From the NCBI GenBank assembly GCA_020343715.1, contig CP070808.1:1961298-1974409 (forward strand): a stretch of DNA of 13,112 nucleotides. Reading direction: 5' to 3'. Origin of the DNA: Thermoplasmata archaeon (GTDB lineage Archaea > Thermoplasmatota > DTKX01 > GCA-020343715). The position numbers and the translations under genes were made by a program. The notes below the pieces were generated by a model. It worked only from the letters and a program-made list of their open reading frames with translations, was not told the origin of the DNA and searched no databases. Shown one piece after another: positions 1-9,300 of the stretch (positions are counted from its first letter, which is position 1; each line of letters opens with the position of its first letter).

Positions 1-1
1 G

Positions 2-2125
2 TACGGCGAGTACTACACGTACCGGGTCTCCGCCTTCAACGGCAAGGGCATGAGCCTCCCCAGCAACAGTGCGACCGCCAGGAGCGTGACGGTCCCCGAC
101 GCGCCAGCCAACCTGACCGGCAGGGTGAACGACGACCACATCAAGCTGGAGTGGAAGGCACCTGCCTTCACCGGTGGCCTCGCCCTCGGTGAGTACAATC
201 TCTACAGGGCGATGGAGGGCGGTGAGCTGGAGCTCATATCCACCGTGCATCCCTTCCTGGAGGCCTTCGTCGACCCGAACGTGGCGGACCGGCTGACCTA
301 CACCTACGTCCTGTCCGCCACGAACGAGTACGGCGAGTCCCGGGACAACCCCTCCCTGACGCTCCGCATGACGGGAATCCCCACGCCCCCCAGGTCCCTC
401 GACTACACCTACGGCGACCGTTACATCGAGCTCTTCTGGGAGGAGCCAGAGGATGACTTCGATCTTCCGGTGGTGAGGTACCACGTCTACCGGATGGGTG
501 GCAACTCCCCACCGGCCCTGGTGGGGGTCGTGACCGCCCCCAGCCTGGTGATGAGGGACAGGACGGTGGACGTGGGTGAAACCTACCGATACCACGTGAT
601 TGCGGAGAACGCCAAGGGGATGTCCGACCCCTCCAACGAGGTGGAGGCGATGACCATGGTCGCCCCCAACCCGCCCCGGGAGGTGGAGGCGGTGGCGAAC
701 GAGCTGTTCATCAGGATAACCTGGTCACCCCCTGACTTCGACGGGGCGTCCCCCCTGACTTCGTACAGGATCTACCTGTCCGACCACGAGAATGGGGACC
801 TGCTGCTGGGCGATGTCACGGTCGCCGGTGTGGAGGAGCCCAGGCTGGTCTTCCTCCACGAGCAGGAGTGGGACGGGCTCCCCCGGGACTACTACGTGAC
901 CGCGCTGAACGTGGAGGGGGAGTCGGACCCCAGCCAGGCCATCTGGACCCAGTCCTTCCAGGTGCCCACTCCCCCCCACTCCCTCTCCGTCCAGGGGGGC
1001 GACGGCACGGTCTCCATTACCTGGGCGTATCCCGAGGACGACGGCGGCGCGCCTGTCTTCTCCTACGGGGTCTTCAGGCGGATGGTGGGTTCCCCCACCT
1101 TCATAGAGGTGGCCACGCTGCCCGCCAGCAACCTGCGGTTCGTGGACGACACAGCCGTCAACGGAGTGGAGTACTCGTACTGGATCACCGCCATCAACCT
1201 GGCCGGCATGTCCGAACCCTCCGCCGAGGTGACGGTGATGCCCGCAGGACCACCCTCGGCACCGAGCCGGGTGGAGGCGGAGGGCCTCAACGGCTCGGTG
1301 AGGATCAGCTGGCAAACGCCTGACTGGACCGGTGGCATGCCCCTTCTGGGCTACAGGGTGTACGGCATCTCCGAGGGTTCCCAGGCGGAGCTGCTCGAGG
1401 AGCTGGGGCCTGGTGAGACGGAATCGGTCCAGGGGTCCCTGACCAACGGGGAGGTCTACCTGTACGCCGTCCTGGCGTTCACCTCGGTGGGCGAGTCGGA
1501 GATGAGCCAGGTGGTCGAGGGCAGGCCCGTGGGGGCCCCGTCGGCACCGCAGGCACTCATCGCCGTCTGGATGGACGGGATGGTCTACGTGACCTGGTCA
1601 TCTCCCATGCACGACGGTGGATTGCCCGTCGAGGGCTACAAGCTGTTCAGGGAGGACTGGAAAGGCACCGACTGGACGGAGGTCCAGCCTCTGGAGATGA
1701 TGTTCTCAGACGAGGAGGTGGAGCACAACGGCACCTACACCTACAGGGTGTACGCCCACAACGGCGTGGGTGCAAGTCCCGTCGTCAACATAACGATAAC
1801 CGTCCCACCCAAGGAGGAGACAGTCGAGGACGAGCCGGCGGAGATGTGGCCATGGTTGGTGCTGGCCGCGGCCGGTGCAGTGCTCATCCTGGCCATCGCC
1901 CTCCGCGGTCGGACCCGGCACCCTCCAGGGACCCGGGAAGTGACCGTCTCCGAGCCCACCACCGAGGACCACCTCGTCACCGAGGAGGACGACGTCATGG
2001 CCGAGGAGGAGGTTGTGGAGGTGGACGAGGACCCAGGGACGGACGCTCCTGATGATGCCGAGGACGAGGACGGACCACAGGTGACCGAGGAGGACGAAGA
2101 GGTCCAGGTCGATGTGGAGGGTTAG
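2..2125 (+). CDS. FN3-array surface protein, first paralog (5' end missing)
   Basis: C-terminal 707 residues of a large cell-surface protein; the reading frame is already open at base 2 and continues off the left edge. Visible residues 1-31 are the end of FN3-1. Complete FN3 domains follow at about 32-126, 127-220, 221-321, 322-416, 417-511 and 512-602. Each has the core Trp after the second strand (as in RITWSPP), a GYxVYR-like strand and a YxYxVxAxNxxGES-like end. A short acidic linker leads to a membrane helix at about 616-634, introduced by WPW. The last 73 residues start basic (RGRTR) and become strongly acidic, with about 29 Asp or Glu. Domain lengths and motifs match the two complete downstream paralogs one for one, so the missing part is expected to hold a signal peptide, the N-terminal domain and a seven-bladed propeller, about 2.3 kb further left (inference). 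Likely role: extracellular adhesion or envelope structure; the ligand is unknown. The acidic tail is unlike the 12-residue tails of the paralogs. Confidence 0.9.
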   Translation, partial: YGEYYTYRVSAFNGKGMSLPSNSATARSVTVPDAPANLTGRVNDDHIKLEWKAPAFTGGLALGEYNLYRAMEGGELELISTVHPFLEAFVDPNVADRLTYTYVLSATNEYGESRDNPSLTLRMTGIPTPPRSLDYTYGDRYIELFWEEPEDDFDLPVVRYHVYRMGGNSPPALVGVVTAPSLVMRDRTVDVGETYRYHVIAENAKGMSDPSNEVEAMTMVAPNPPREVEAVANELFIRITWSPPDFDGASPLTSYRIYLSDHENGDLLLGDVTVAGVEEPRLVFLHEQEWDGLPRDYYVTALNVEGESDPSQAIWTQSFQVPTPPHSLSVQGGDGTVSITWAYPEDDGGAPVFSYGVFRRMVGSPTFIEVATLPASNLRFVDDTAVNGVEYSYWITAINLAGMSEPSAEVTVMPAGPPSAPSRVEAEGLNGSVRISWQTPDWTGGMPLLGYRVYGISEGSQAELLEELGPGETESVQGSLTNGEVYLYAVLAFTSVGESEMSQVVEGRPVGAPSAPQALIAVWMDGMVYVTWSSPMHDGGLPVEGYKLFREDWKGTDWTEVQPLEMMFSDEEVEHNGTYTYRVYAHNGVGASPVVNITITVPPKEETVEDEPAEMWPWLVLAAAGAVLILAIALRGRTRHPPGTREVTVSEPTTEDHLVTEEDDVMAEEEVVEVDEDPGTDAPDDAEDEDGPQVTEEDEEVQVDVEG
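2116..2120 (+). promoter_or_regulatory. Ribosome binding site of the second surface gene
   Basis: GGAGG lies inside the last codons of the upstream gene, six bases before ATG 2127. This decides the start over the in-frame ATG at 2112 and fits translational coupling across the TAG-C-ATG junction. Confidence 0.75.
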
Positions 2126-2126
2126 C

Positions 2127-5100
2127 ATGGCCTCCCACTGCAACAAGGGCCGATACCCTTTGTCTAGGGTCGTTCTCCTGGCCTGCGTGGTCGCATGGAT
2201 GCTGATCGCAGCTCTCCCCGTGAGCGCTTCGGGGGACGTGGTCGAGGACCCAGAGGTTCCCATCTGCAGGAAGCCGGTAGCCTACTGTCAGGATGGTGAT
2301 GGAAGGTTCACCGAGAACCTGGGGCAGTGGGACTCCCGTGTGGCCTTCGCCGCCAGGGGCGCCTTCGGCCACGCGCTGTTCACCAATGACGGCGTGATCT
2401 ACGACGTGCGCCTCGACGGGGGAGGTCACAGGGTCAAGCTGACCTTCGAAGGAGGGTCCTCGCAAGGGCCCATCGGGCTGGGCGACTTGGGCTTCCCCAC
2501 CAACTACCTGATGGGCAACGACCGGGCCTCTTGGGTGGTCGGTGCCAGGAGCTTCGAGGAGGTGATGTACGAGGATGCATGGCCCGGCATCGATGTGAGG
2601 TACCGCTTCCACCAGGACAACCTCAAGTACGACCTGGTGCTCGACCCGAACGCCGACCCATCGATGGCGAGGTTCGCGGTGGAGGGCGGTGACGGGGTCC
2701 GTCTTGCCGACAACGGCATAGACATCCTGCTCGCGGACGGTAGCTCCCTGCGGGACTCCGGGCTGGTGGCATGGTACGAGGACCGGGAGCCCGCGGACGT
2801 GGTCTTCCTGGTCGAGGGGAACACCTACGGCTTCCGGGTGGACGGGGATCACGACAAGGGGATGGTGATAGACCCGGTGGTGATGCACTCCGCCACCTTC
2901 CTGGGTGGGACCTACCACGAGACGATCAACGACGTTGTCGTGGACGGGAACGACCACATCGTGCTGGCGGGCGAGACCTCGTCATCGGACTTCCCGGTGA
3001 CGTTGGGAGCCTACCAGGAGAAGATCTCGACCGACAGCTTCGACGTCTTCATCACCAAGATGGACCACAACGCCTCCCGCATCATTTGGTCCACTTTCAT
3101 GGGCGGATGGAAGGGCGACTTCGTCAAGGCCATCACCGTGGACGAGGGAAACCACCTGTACATGACCGGGGACACCTGGTCGGGGGACTGGCCCATCACC
3201 CCCGGAGCTTATTGCGAGATAATGAACAATCCCATGGGCGAGTTCAACACGGACATCTATGTGACCAAGCTTAACTCGGCCGGTGACGAGGTGATGTACT
3301 CGACGTGGGTCGGCGGGACGGCTGCCGAACAGCCCTATGATGTGGACGTACGCGACGGTCGTGTGGCCGTGGGCGCCTACACCATCTCCCCCGACTTCCC
3401 GACGACCAGGGGCACCCACGCGGCCAACATGGGCGCCGCCGTCGTGTTCACCATGGACGCGAACCTGAGCAGGATGGAGTCCTGCTACGTCTGGGACGGC
3501 ATCGCCAGCGAGAACGTGAGGGCGGTGGCCATCGACAGTAACGGTGACGTGACCCTCTCTGGATGGACCGGCTCCCCGGGCTTCCCCACCACCCCCGGGG
3601 CCTACCAGAGCGTGGACGGATGGCCCTCCTGCAGCTTCGTCGCCAGGTTCTCACCCGATACGGAGAACCTGCTGTTCTGCACCCTCCTGGGAAAGGGCCA
3701 CTGGGACTTCGTTGAGGCGATAGAGATCGACGACGACCTGGACATCTACCTCACGGGCACGACCCAGACGATGGGCGAGAACACCCACCCGATCACTCCG
3801 GGGGCCTATGACGAGGTCCACTCCGGTTGGTACGAGGGATGGGTCACGAAGATGAAGTCCGACGGCACCGACCTTATCTACTCGACGTTCCTGGGTGGCG
3901 AGGGGAGGGAGAGAATATACGACATCGCCCTGGACAGCATGGGCAACGTCGCCGTGGTAGGCGCCGTCGACTCAGAGCAGAACTTCAGCCTTACCGACGA
4001 CGCACATGACGATGTCTTCTCCGGTGAGCTGGAGGGTTTCATCACCGTGCTTACCCCAGACCTTTCCGACGCGGTGTACTCCTCGTTCCACGGTGGCACC
4101 TACGAGGACACCGTGAACGCGGTTGCCGTCGACGCTGTCGACAACTACGTGATCGTGGGCAGGACCAAGTCGGGTGACACCCCGGTTACCCATGACGGGT
4201 TCCAGACCCGCTACGCTGGCGTGGAGGATGCGATGGTGGCGGTGGTGGGCGAGTACCTGCCCACGTCCTCACCCCTGTCGCTGGTCGCCGAGGGTATGGA
4301 GGGTCACATCAACCTTACGTGGCTGCCCCCGACGGACGACAACAGATACCCCGTCAGGGAGTACCATGTGTACAGGGGTCTTACGGAGGACGACCTGAGG
4401 CCCCACGTGGTCCTCGGGACCGACATCTCATACAGGGACGAGGAAGTGGAGTGGGGGGTGACCTACCACTACGCCGTCTACGCGTCGAACTGGAAGGGCC
4501 TGAGCCCCAGGAGCAACATCGCGTCGGCGGTGTCGGTCATCGTACCGGACCCGCCATACAACCTGACGGCGAGGGTGGAGGTCGGCAAGGTCACGCTGGA
4601 TTGGCAGGCGCCCAACTTCACGGGGGGCCTGCCATTGCTCGGTTTCAAGGTCTACCGCGCAGCCGATGGCGGCGATAGGGAGCTCATAGCCCAACTGGAT
4701 CCAGTCTTGACGTCCTTCGAGGACCTGGAGGCTGAGAACGGGACGCTGTACACCTACTACGTGACCGCGGCGAACGATTACGGTGAGTCCCGTGGGGACC
4801 TGAACGTGACGGTCCTGACGATGGACGTGCCCACCCCCCCGAGGGGTCTGGCGTACGACTACGGCCAGCTCTTCATCCACCTCTCGTGGAACAGACCGTT
4901 GGAGGACTTCGGCCTGCCCGTGACCGGTTACAGGGTCTACAGGCAGACGGAGGACCGGCCCTTCGAGCTGATCGGGATGCTCGAGGTCGGCGATAGGTCG
5001 TTCAACGACACCCACGTGATGGTGGGGCAGTTGTACCGCTACCGGGTGACGGCCATCAACGCCATGGGCGAGTCTCTGCCGACCCCGGCGATGGACGCCA

Positions 5101-6395
5101 TGGTGAGGGTCCCCCCCGGGTCTCCGAAGGAGGTTCTGGCAGTGGCCCACGAGGACTTCGTGAGGATTACGTGGTCCCCGCCGATGTTCGACGGGGCCTC
5201 CAAGCTGTTGGGATACCAGGTCTACCTGCTCATGGACGGGGATAAGACCGTCACCATCGGCGGGAAGAACGTCGCGGACATGGCCGACGCCCCGCTGGTG
5301 TTCCTCCACGACGTGAAGTACGACGGGAGGATCAGGGGCTACGTCGTAACGGCCTTCAACGCCGAGGGCGAGGGCCCCTTCAGCGACGAGGCGTACACCT
5401 CCATCTTCCAGGTCCCTGGTGCGCCCAAGGGACTGGACGTGGTCTGGGGCGACGGGACGCTGACCCTGGAGTGGTCGGTCCCGGAGACGGATGGCGGCAC
5501 GGCCATCACCTCCTTCACCGTCTACCGCCAGGCGGAGGGGGAGAGCACCCCAACGAGGCTCGTCATGGTGACCATGGACACCCTTGGTTACCTGGACGAC
5601 ACCGTCAAGAACGGCGTCGGGTACACCTACACCGTGACCGCCACCAACCTGGTGGGCGAGGGCCTTAACTCGGCCCCGGTGACGGGGGTACCGGCCGGGA
5701 CCGCCGACGCCCCCGAACATGTTGCGGCGGAGGGGGAAGACGGTTGTGTGATGGTCTCTTGGAGCCCTCCGGCGTGGGATGGTGGCCGGGAGGTAAGCGG
5801 TTACAGGGTGTTCTCCATCGAGGACGGGACCAACGCCAAGGAGGTTGCGAGGTTGGGGCCCGAAGACACCCAGTTCCTGCACGAGGACCTCGTGAACGGC
5901 AAGGTCTACGTCTATGCCGTGCGGGCAACGACCCCCGTGGGAGACGGGGAGCTAAGCGGCTTCGTCGAGGCCCGACCCACCGGAAGACCCTCCGAACCGT
6001 TGGACGCCCAGGCGTTCTGGACTGGGGACCAGGTGCTGGTCACCTGGGATGTCCCCTCCAGCGACGGTGGGAGCCCTGTCATGGGGTTCATGGTCCGTCG
6101 CTCCGACTGGGATGAGGGGAACTGGACCCGGGTCACGGACCCCTCTTTCACCGACCTTCTTGTCGAGCCCGGAGGGACGTACAATTACACGATCCTGGCA
6201 TACAATGCCGTCGGCGAGGGCCCCGGGGCCCAGGTCAACATGACCGTGCCGTTGGAGGAGGAGCCACCCGTGCAACCGGAGGCCTTCGAGTGGACCTACC
6301 TGGTGCTGGTGGTGGTCGTCCTCGCCCTGGCCTCGGCGGTGGCCTACATGACCCTCAGGAAGGGAAGAGATGACGATGACGATGGGAGGAAGTGA
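2127..6395 (+). CDS. SBBP-propeller/FN3 surface protein, second paralog
   Basis: A 1422-residue membrane-anchored surface protein. Signal peptide at residues 1 to about 35 (hydrophobic core about 15-32, ending VSASG). C47 and C54 follow and have no match in the third paralog. The N-terminal domain at about 60-248 opens with RFTENLGQW; I recall this type as the Pfam DUF7948 family that precedes SBBP repeats. Residues 249-711 hold seven SBBP repeats of about 60-70 residues, each starting with YSTFxGG or a variant and containing a DFPxTxGAY-like turn: one complete seven-bladed propeller. Seven FN3 domains lie at 713-806, 807-901, 902-995, 996-1096, 1097-1191, 1192-1286 and 1287-1375. A membrane helix spans about 1391-1410, and the tail is RKGRDDDDDGRK. 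Many N-glycosylation sequons are present, e.g. NLT, NFT, NYT and NMT. ATG 2127 is preferred because GGAGG lies six bases upstream; an in-frame ATG at 2112 would start inside that site. It begins one base after the previous stop. Probable role: adhesion or envelope scaffold; ligand unknown. Confidence 0.93.
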   Translation: MASHCNKGRYPLSRVVLLACVVAWMLIAALPVSASGDVVEDPEVPICRKPVAYCQDGDGRFTENLGQWDSRVAFAARGAFGHALFTNDGVIYDVRLDGGGHRVKLTFEGGSSQGPIGLGDLGFPTNYLMGNDRASWVVGARSFEEVMYEDAWPGIDVRYRFHQDNLKYDLVLDPNADPSMARFAVEGGDGVRLADNGIDILLADGSSLRDSGLVAWYEDREPADVVFLVEGNTYGFRVDGDHDKGMVIDPVVMHSATFLGGTYHETINDVVVDGNDHIVLAGETSSSDFPVTLGAYQEKISTDSFDVFITKMDHNASRIIWSTFMGGWKGDFVKAITVDEGNHLYMTGDTWSGDWPITPGAYCEIMNNPMGEFNTDIYVTKLNSAGDEVMYSTWVGGTAAEQPYDVDVRDGRVAVGAYTISPDFPTTRGTHAANMGAAVVFTMDANLSRMESCYVWDGIASENVRAVAIDSNGDVTLSGWTGSPGFPTTPGAYQSVDGWPSCSFVARFSPDTENLLFCTLLGKGHWDFVEAIEIDDDLDIYLTGTTQTMGENTHPITPGAYDEVHSGWYEGWVTKMKSDGTDLIYSTFLGGEGRERIYDIALDSMGNVAVVGAVDSEQNFSLTDDAHDDVFSGELEGFITVLTPDLSDAVYSSFHGGTYEDTVNAVAVDAVDNYVIVGRTKSGDTPVTHDGFQTRYAGVEDAMVAVVGEYLPTSSPLSLVAEGMEGHINLTWLPPTDDNRYPVREYHVYRGLTEDDLRPHVVLGTDISYRDEEVEWGVTYHYAVYASNWKGLSPRSNIASAVSVIVPDPPYNLTARVEVGKVTLDWQAPNFTGGLPLLGFKVYRAADGGDRELIAQLDPVLTSFEDLEAENGTLYTYYVTAANDYGESRGDLNVTVLTMDVPTPPRGLAYDYGQLFIHLSWNRPLEDFGLPVTGYRVYRQTEDRPFELIGMLEVGDRSFNDTHVMVGQLYRYRVTAINAMGESLPTPAMDAMVRVPPGSPKEVLAVAHEDFVRITWSPPMFDGASKLLGYQVYLLMDGDKTVTIGGKNVADMADAPLVFLHDVKYDGRIRGYVVTAFNAEGEGPFSDEAYTSIFQVPGAPKGLDVVWGDGTLTLEWSVPETDGGTAITSFTVYRQAEGESTPTRLVMVTMDTLGYLDDTVKNGVGYTYTVTATNLVGEGLNSAPVTGVPAGTADAPEHVAAEGEDGCVMVSWSPPAWDGGREVSGYRVFSIEDGTNAKEVARLGPEDTQFLHEDLVNGKVYVYAVRATTPVGDGELSGFVEARPTGRPSEPLDAQAFWTGDQVLVTWDVPSSDGGSPVMGFMVRRSDWDEGNWTRVTDPSFTDLLVEPGGTYNYTILAYNAVGEGPGAQVNMTVPLEEEPPVQPEAFEWTYLVLVVVVLALASAVAYMTLRKGRDDDDDGRK
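6385..6389 (+). promoter_or_regulatory. Ribosome binding site of the third surface gene
   Basis: GGAGG lies in the last codons of the second gene, seven bases before ATG 6397. It supports that start over the in-frame ATGs at 6370, 6376 and 6382, which sit upstream of or inside the site. Confidence 0.75.
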
Positions 6396-6396
6396 G

Positions 6397-9300
6397 ATGA
6401 GGACGACCGCGAGGAACTGCATCATGGTGCTCATCGCACTGGCGATGGCCATGCCCACCGGCATGGCCATGGGAGTGACGGACAGTGAACCGGCCGAGAC
6501 ATCGCCTAAGGGAGACGAGCCTCAATGGGCCGTCCCCCAGACCGAAGCCGAGGTCGGCAGGTTCATCGAGAACCTGGGTCAGTGGGACACCAGGATAGGC
6601 TTCACCTCGGTGACCCCCTTCGGGACCGCTGCCTTCGGGCCGGACGGCGTGACATACGACGTCATGACCGACGGCGGTGGCCACCGGGTGAAGGTGGCGT
6701 TCTCCGCTCCGGACCCGGTAGGGCCCGAGGGGATCGGTGACCTGGGTTACGGCACCAGCTTCTTCCTAGGCAACGACCCGGACCGGTGGGTCACCGATGC
6801 AAGGAGCTATGCCGAGGTGGTGTACCAAGACGTGTGGCCAGGCACCGACGTCAGGTACTACTTCTCCGGAGGGAACCTGAAGTACGACCTGATCCTGGAC
6901 GGGGGGGCCGACCCATCCATGGCCCGTTTCCTGGTGCGGGGTGCCGACGACGTCACTGCGGGCGCCGACGGCCTGAGGGTCGACCTGGACCACGGCCTCA
7001 CCCTCCACGACACCGACCTGGTGGCATGGCACGGCGACGGGGAGGTTGCCGATGTCGACCTGGTACAGGATGGATGCACCTACGGCTTCTCGGTCGACAA
7101 GGAGCCGGGGAGGTCCATGGTGATCGACCCGGTGGTCGTTCACAGCTCGACCTTCGTCGGGGGGACCTATCCCGACTCCGTGATCGACGTGGAGCTGGAC
7201 GGGGACGGAAACATATACACCCTGGCCTACACCCAGTCCGACGACTTCCCGCTGACCCTGGGAGCGTACGACGACGAGCTGGGCGCCAGCGACGCTGCCG
7301 TCACCAAGTTCAACCACAACTGCTCCCAGGTCCTCTGGTCCACCTTCGTGGGCGGATCCAGCTGGGACGGCGTCGTCGGCATGGAGCTGGACAGGGACAA
7401 CAACGTCTACTTCACCGGGTCCACCTGGTCCCATGACTACCCCTACACGAAGGGGGCCCTTAACGGCCAGTTCAACCTGGGGATGAACAACTACCAGCAG
7501 GACCCCTTCGTCACCAAGCTGAACAGCCAGGGGGACGACCTTGTGTACTCCACCTACGTGGGCGGGTCCCACACCGAGTGGGTGGGGGACATCAAGGTCA
7601 ACGAGGGGCTGGCCACCGTGGTCGGGCAGACCCAGTCGGGCGACTTCCCCACGGAGTATGGCAGCTACGGCGGAGTGCACGGCGACGGGTTCCTCTTCAC
7701 CCTGGACGAGAACGGTTCCCACATCGTCGACACCTTCTTCTGGGGCGGTTTCGGCAGCGAGGTGGCCAACTGCCTCGTCTTCGCACCCAACGGCGACATC
7801 GTGGTGGGCGGTCGGACCACCTCCATGGACATGTTCACCACACCGGGTGTGTTCCAGCCCACCCGCCCCTGCTTCAGCAGCGGCTTCATATGCCTCTTCA
7901 CACCCTACACGGGCAGGATGGTCCTGAGCACGTACTTCGGGGGCGGCTACTCCACGTCACCGACCAGCCTGGTCCTGGACGACGATGAGAACATTTACGT
8001 GGCCGGGACCACGTTCTATAGCGGCCCAGGAGCGAGGTTCATCACCACACCGGGGGCCTATCAGGAGGACTACCACGGCAGGATCGACTCCTTCTTAGCG
8101 AAATTGAACCCAAACGCGACGGCCCTCGAGTGGTGCACCCTCCTGGGCGGGGACGCCGACGACACGGTCTACGACGTCGAGCTGGACCCCGAGGGGCACC
8201 TGGTGGCGGTGGGCTCCGTGGGGGACGGCACCAACTTCACCGTGACGCCTGACTGCCTCGACGACGAGTGGGAGGGGGAGAGCGAGGGCTTCGTGTTCAT
8301 CATCAACGACAACGGCACCGCACCCCTCTACTCCACCTTCTACGGTGGGCATCTGACCGATGGGGTGTACGCTGTGGAGGTCGACGACGTGGACAATCTG
8401 GTCATCGCCGGGACCACGGAATCGATGGACATCCCCGTCACCGAGGACGGCTACCAGCTGAAGCCCTCGGGTGACGGAGACGGATTCGTCTCCATCGTGG
8501 GAGAGTACCTCCCCACCAGCGCCCCCCTGAACCTTGAGGCCAGCGGGGGGGAGGGCTTCATCCAGCTGGACTGGGAGTTCCCCGAGGAAAACTCCGGCTA
8601 CCCCGTCAAGAGGTTCCTCCTCTATCGGGGCACCTCCCAGGACGACCTGCGGTTCTACAAGGACGTGGGTACCGTCAACCTCCACAACGACAAGGACGTG
8701 GAGTGGGGTGTAGAGTACTACTACGCCGTCTACGCCAACAACGGGAAGGGCATCAGCCCCCGCAGCAACGTGGTCCACGACCGGTCCGTTACCGTTCCCG
8801 ACCCACCTATCAACCTGACGGCGACCCTCGAGTTCGATGCCGTCGTCCTCGAGTGGGAGGTCCCGGAGTTCACAGGCGGCCTCCCGATCACCGGCTTCAT
8901 GGTGTACCGCATCGCCGAGGGGGACCACGTTGAGGTGGTCACCCCCATCCCCGGGGACTCAAGGACCTTCCACGACACCGCCGTGGAGGACGGTACGAAC
9001 TACACGTACGCCTTGACGACCCTCAACGAGCACGGTGAGTCGCGGGAGCCCATCTCCGTCAGCATCAGGACCTTCGGCGTGACGACGCAGCCGATGAACG
9101 TGACCCACACGTACGGCGACCTGTTCATCGAGCTGACCTGGGACGCTCCCATGGACGACTACGGCCTCCCGGTCAGCGGGTACTCCGTGTACAGGCGCCT
9201 TGGGGACGCCCTCCCCGCCGAGGTGGGGCGGACGGACCCAGAGGACCCAACTTTCCGGGACGAGCAGGTGGAGGTGGGCGTGCTGTACGAGTATCACATC

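Noticed and set aside
6240..6395. Archaeosortase sorting signal (PGF-CTERM-like) at the C-terminus of the surface proteins
   Set aside because: None of the three proteins has a PGF or PEF tripeptide before the helix, and the first has a 73-residue tail after it, which is unlike such signals.
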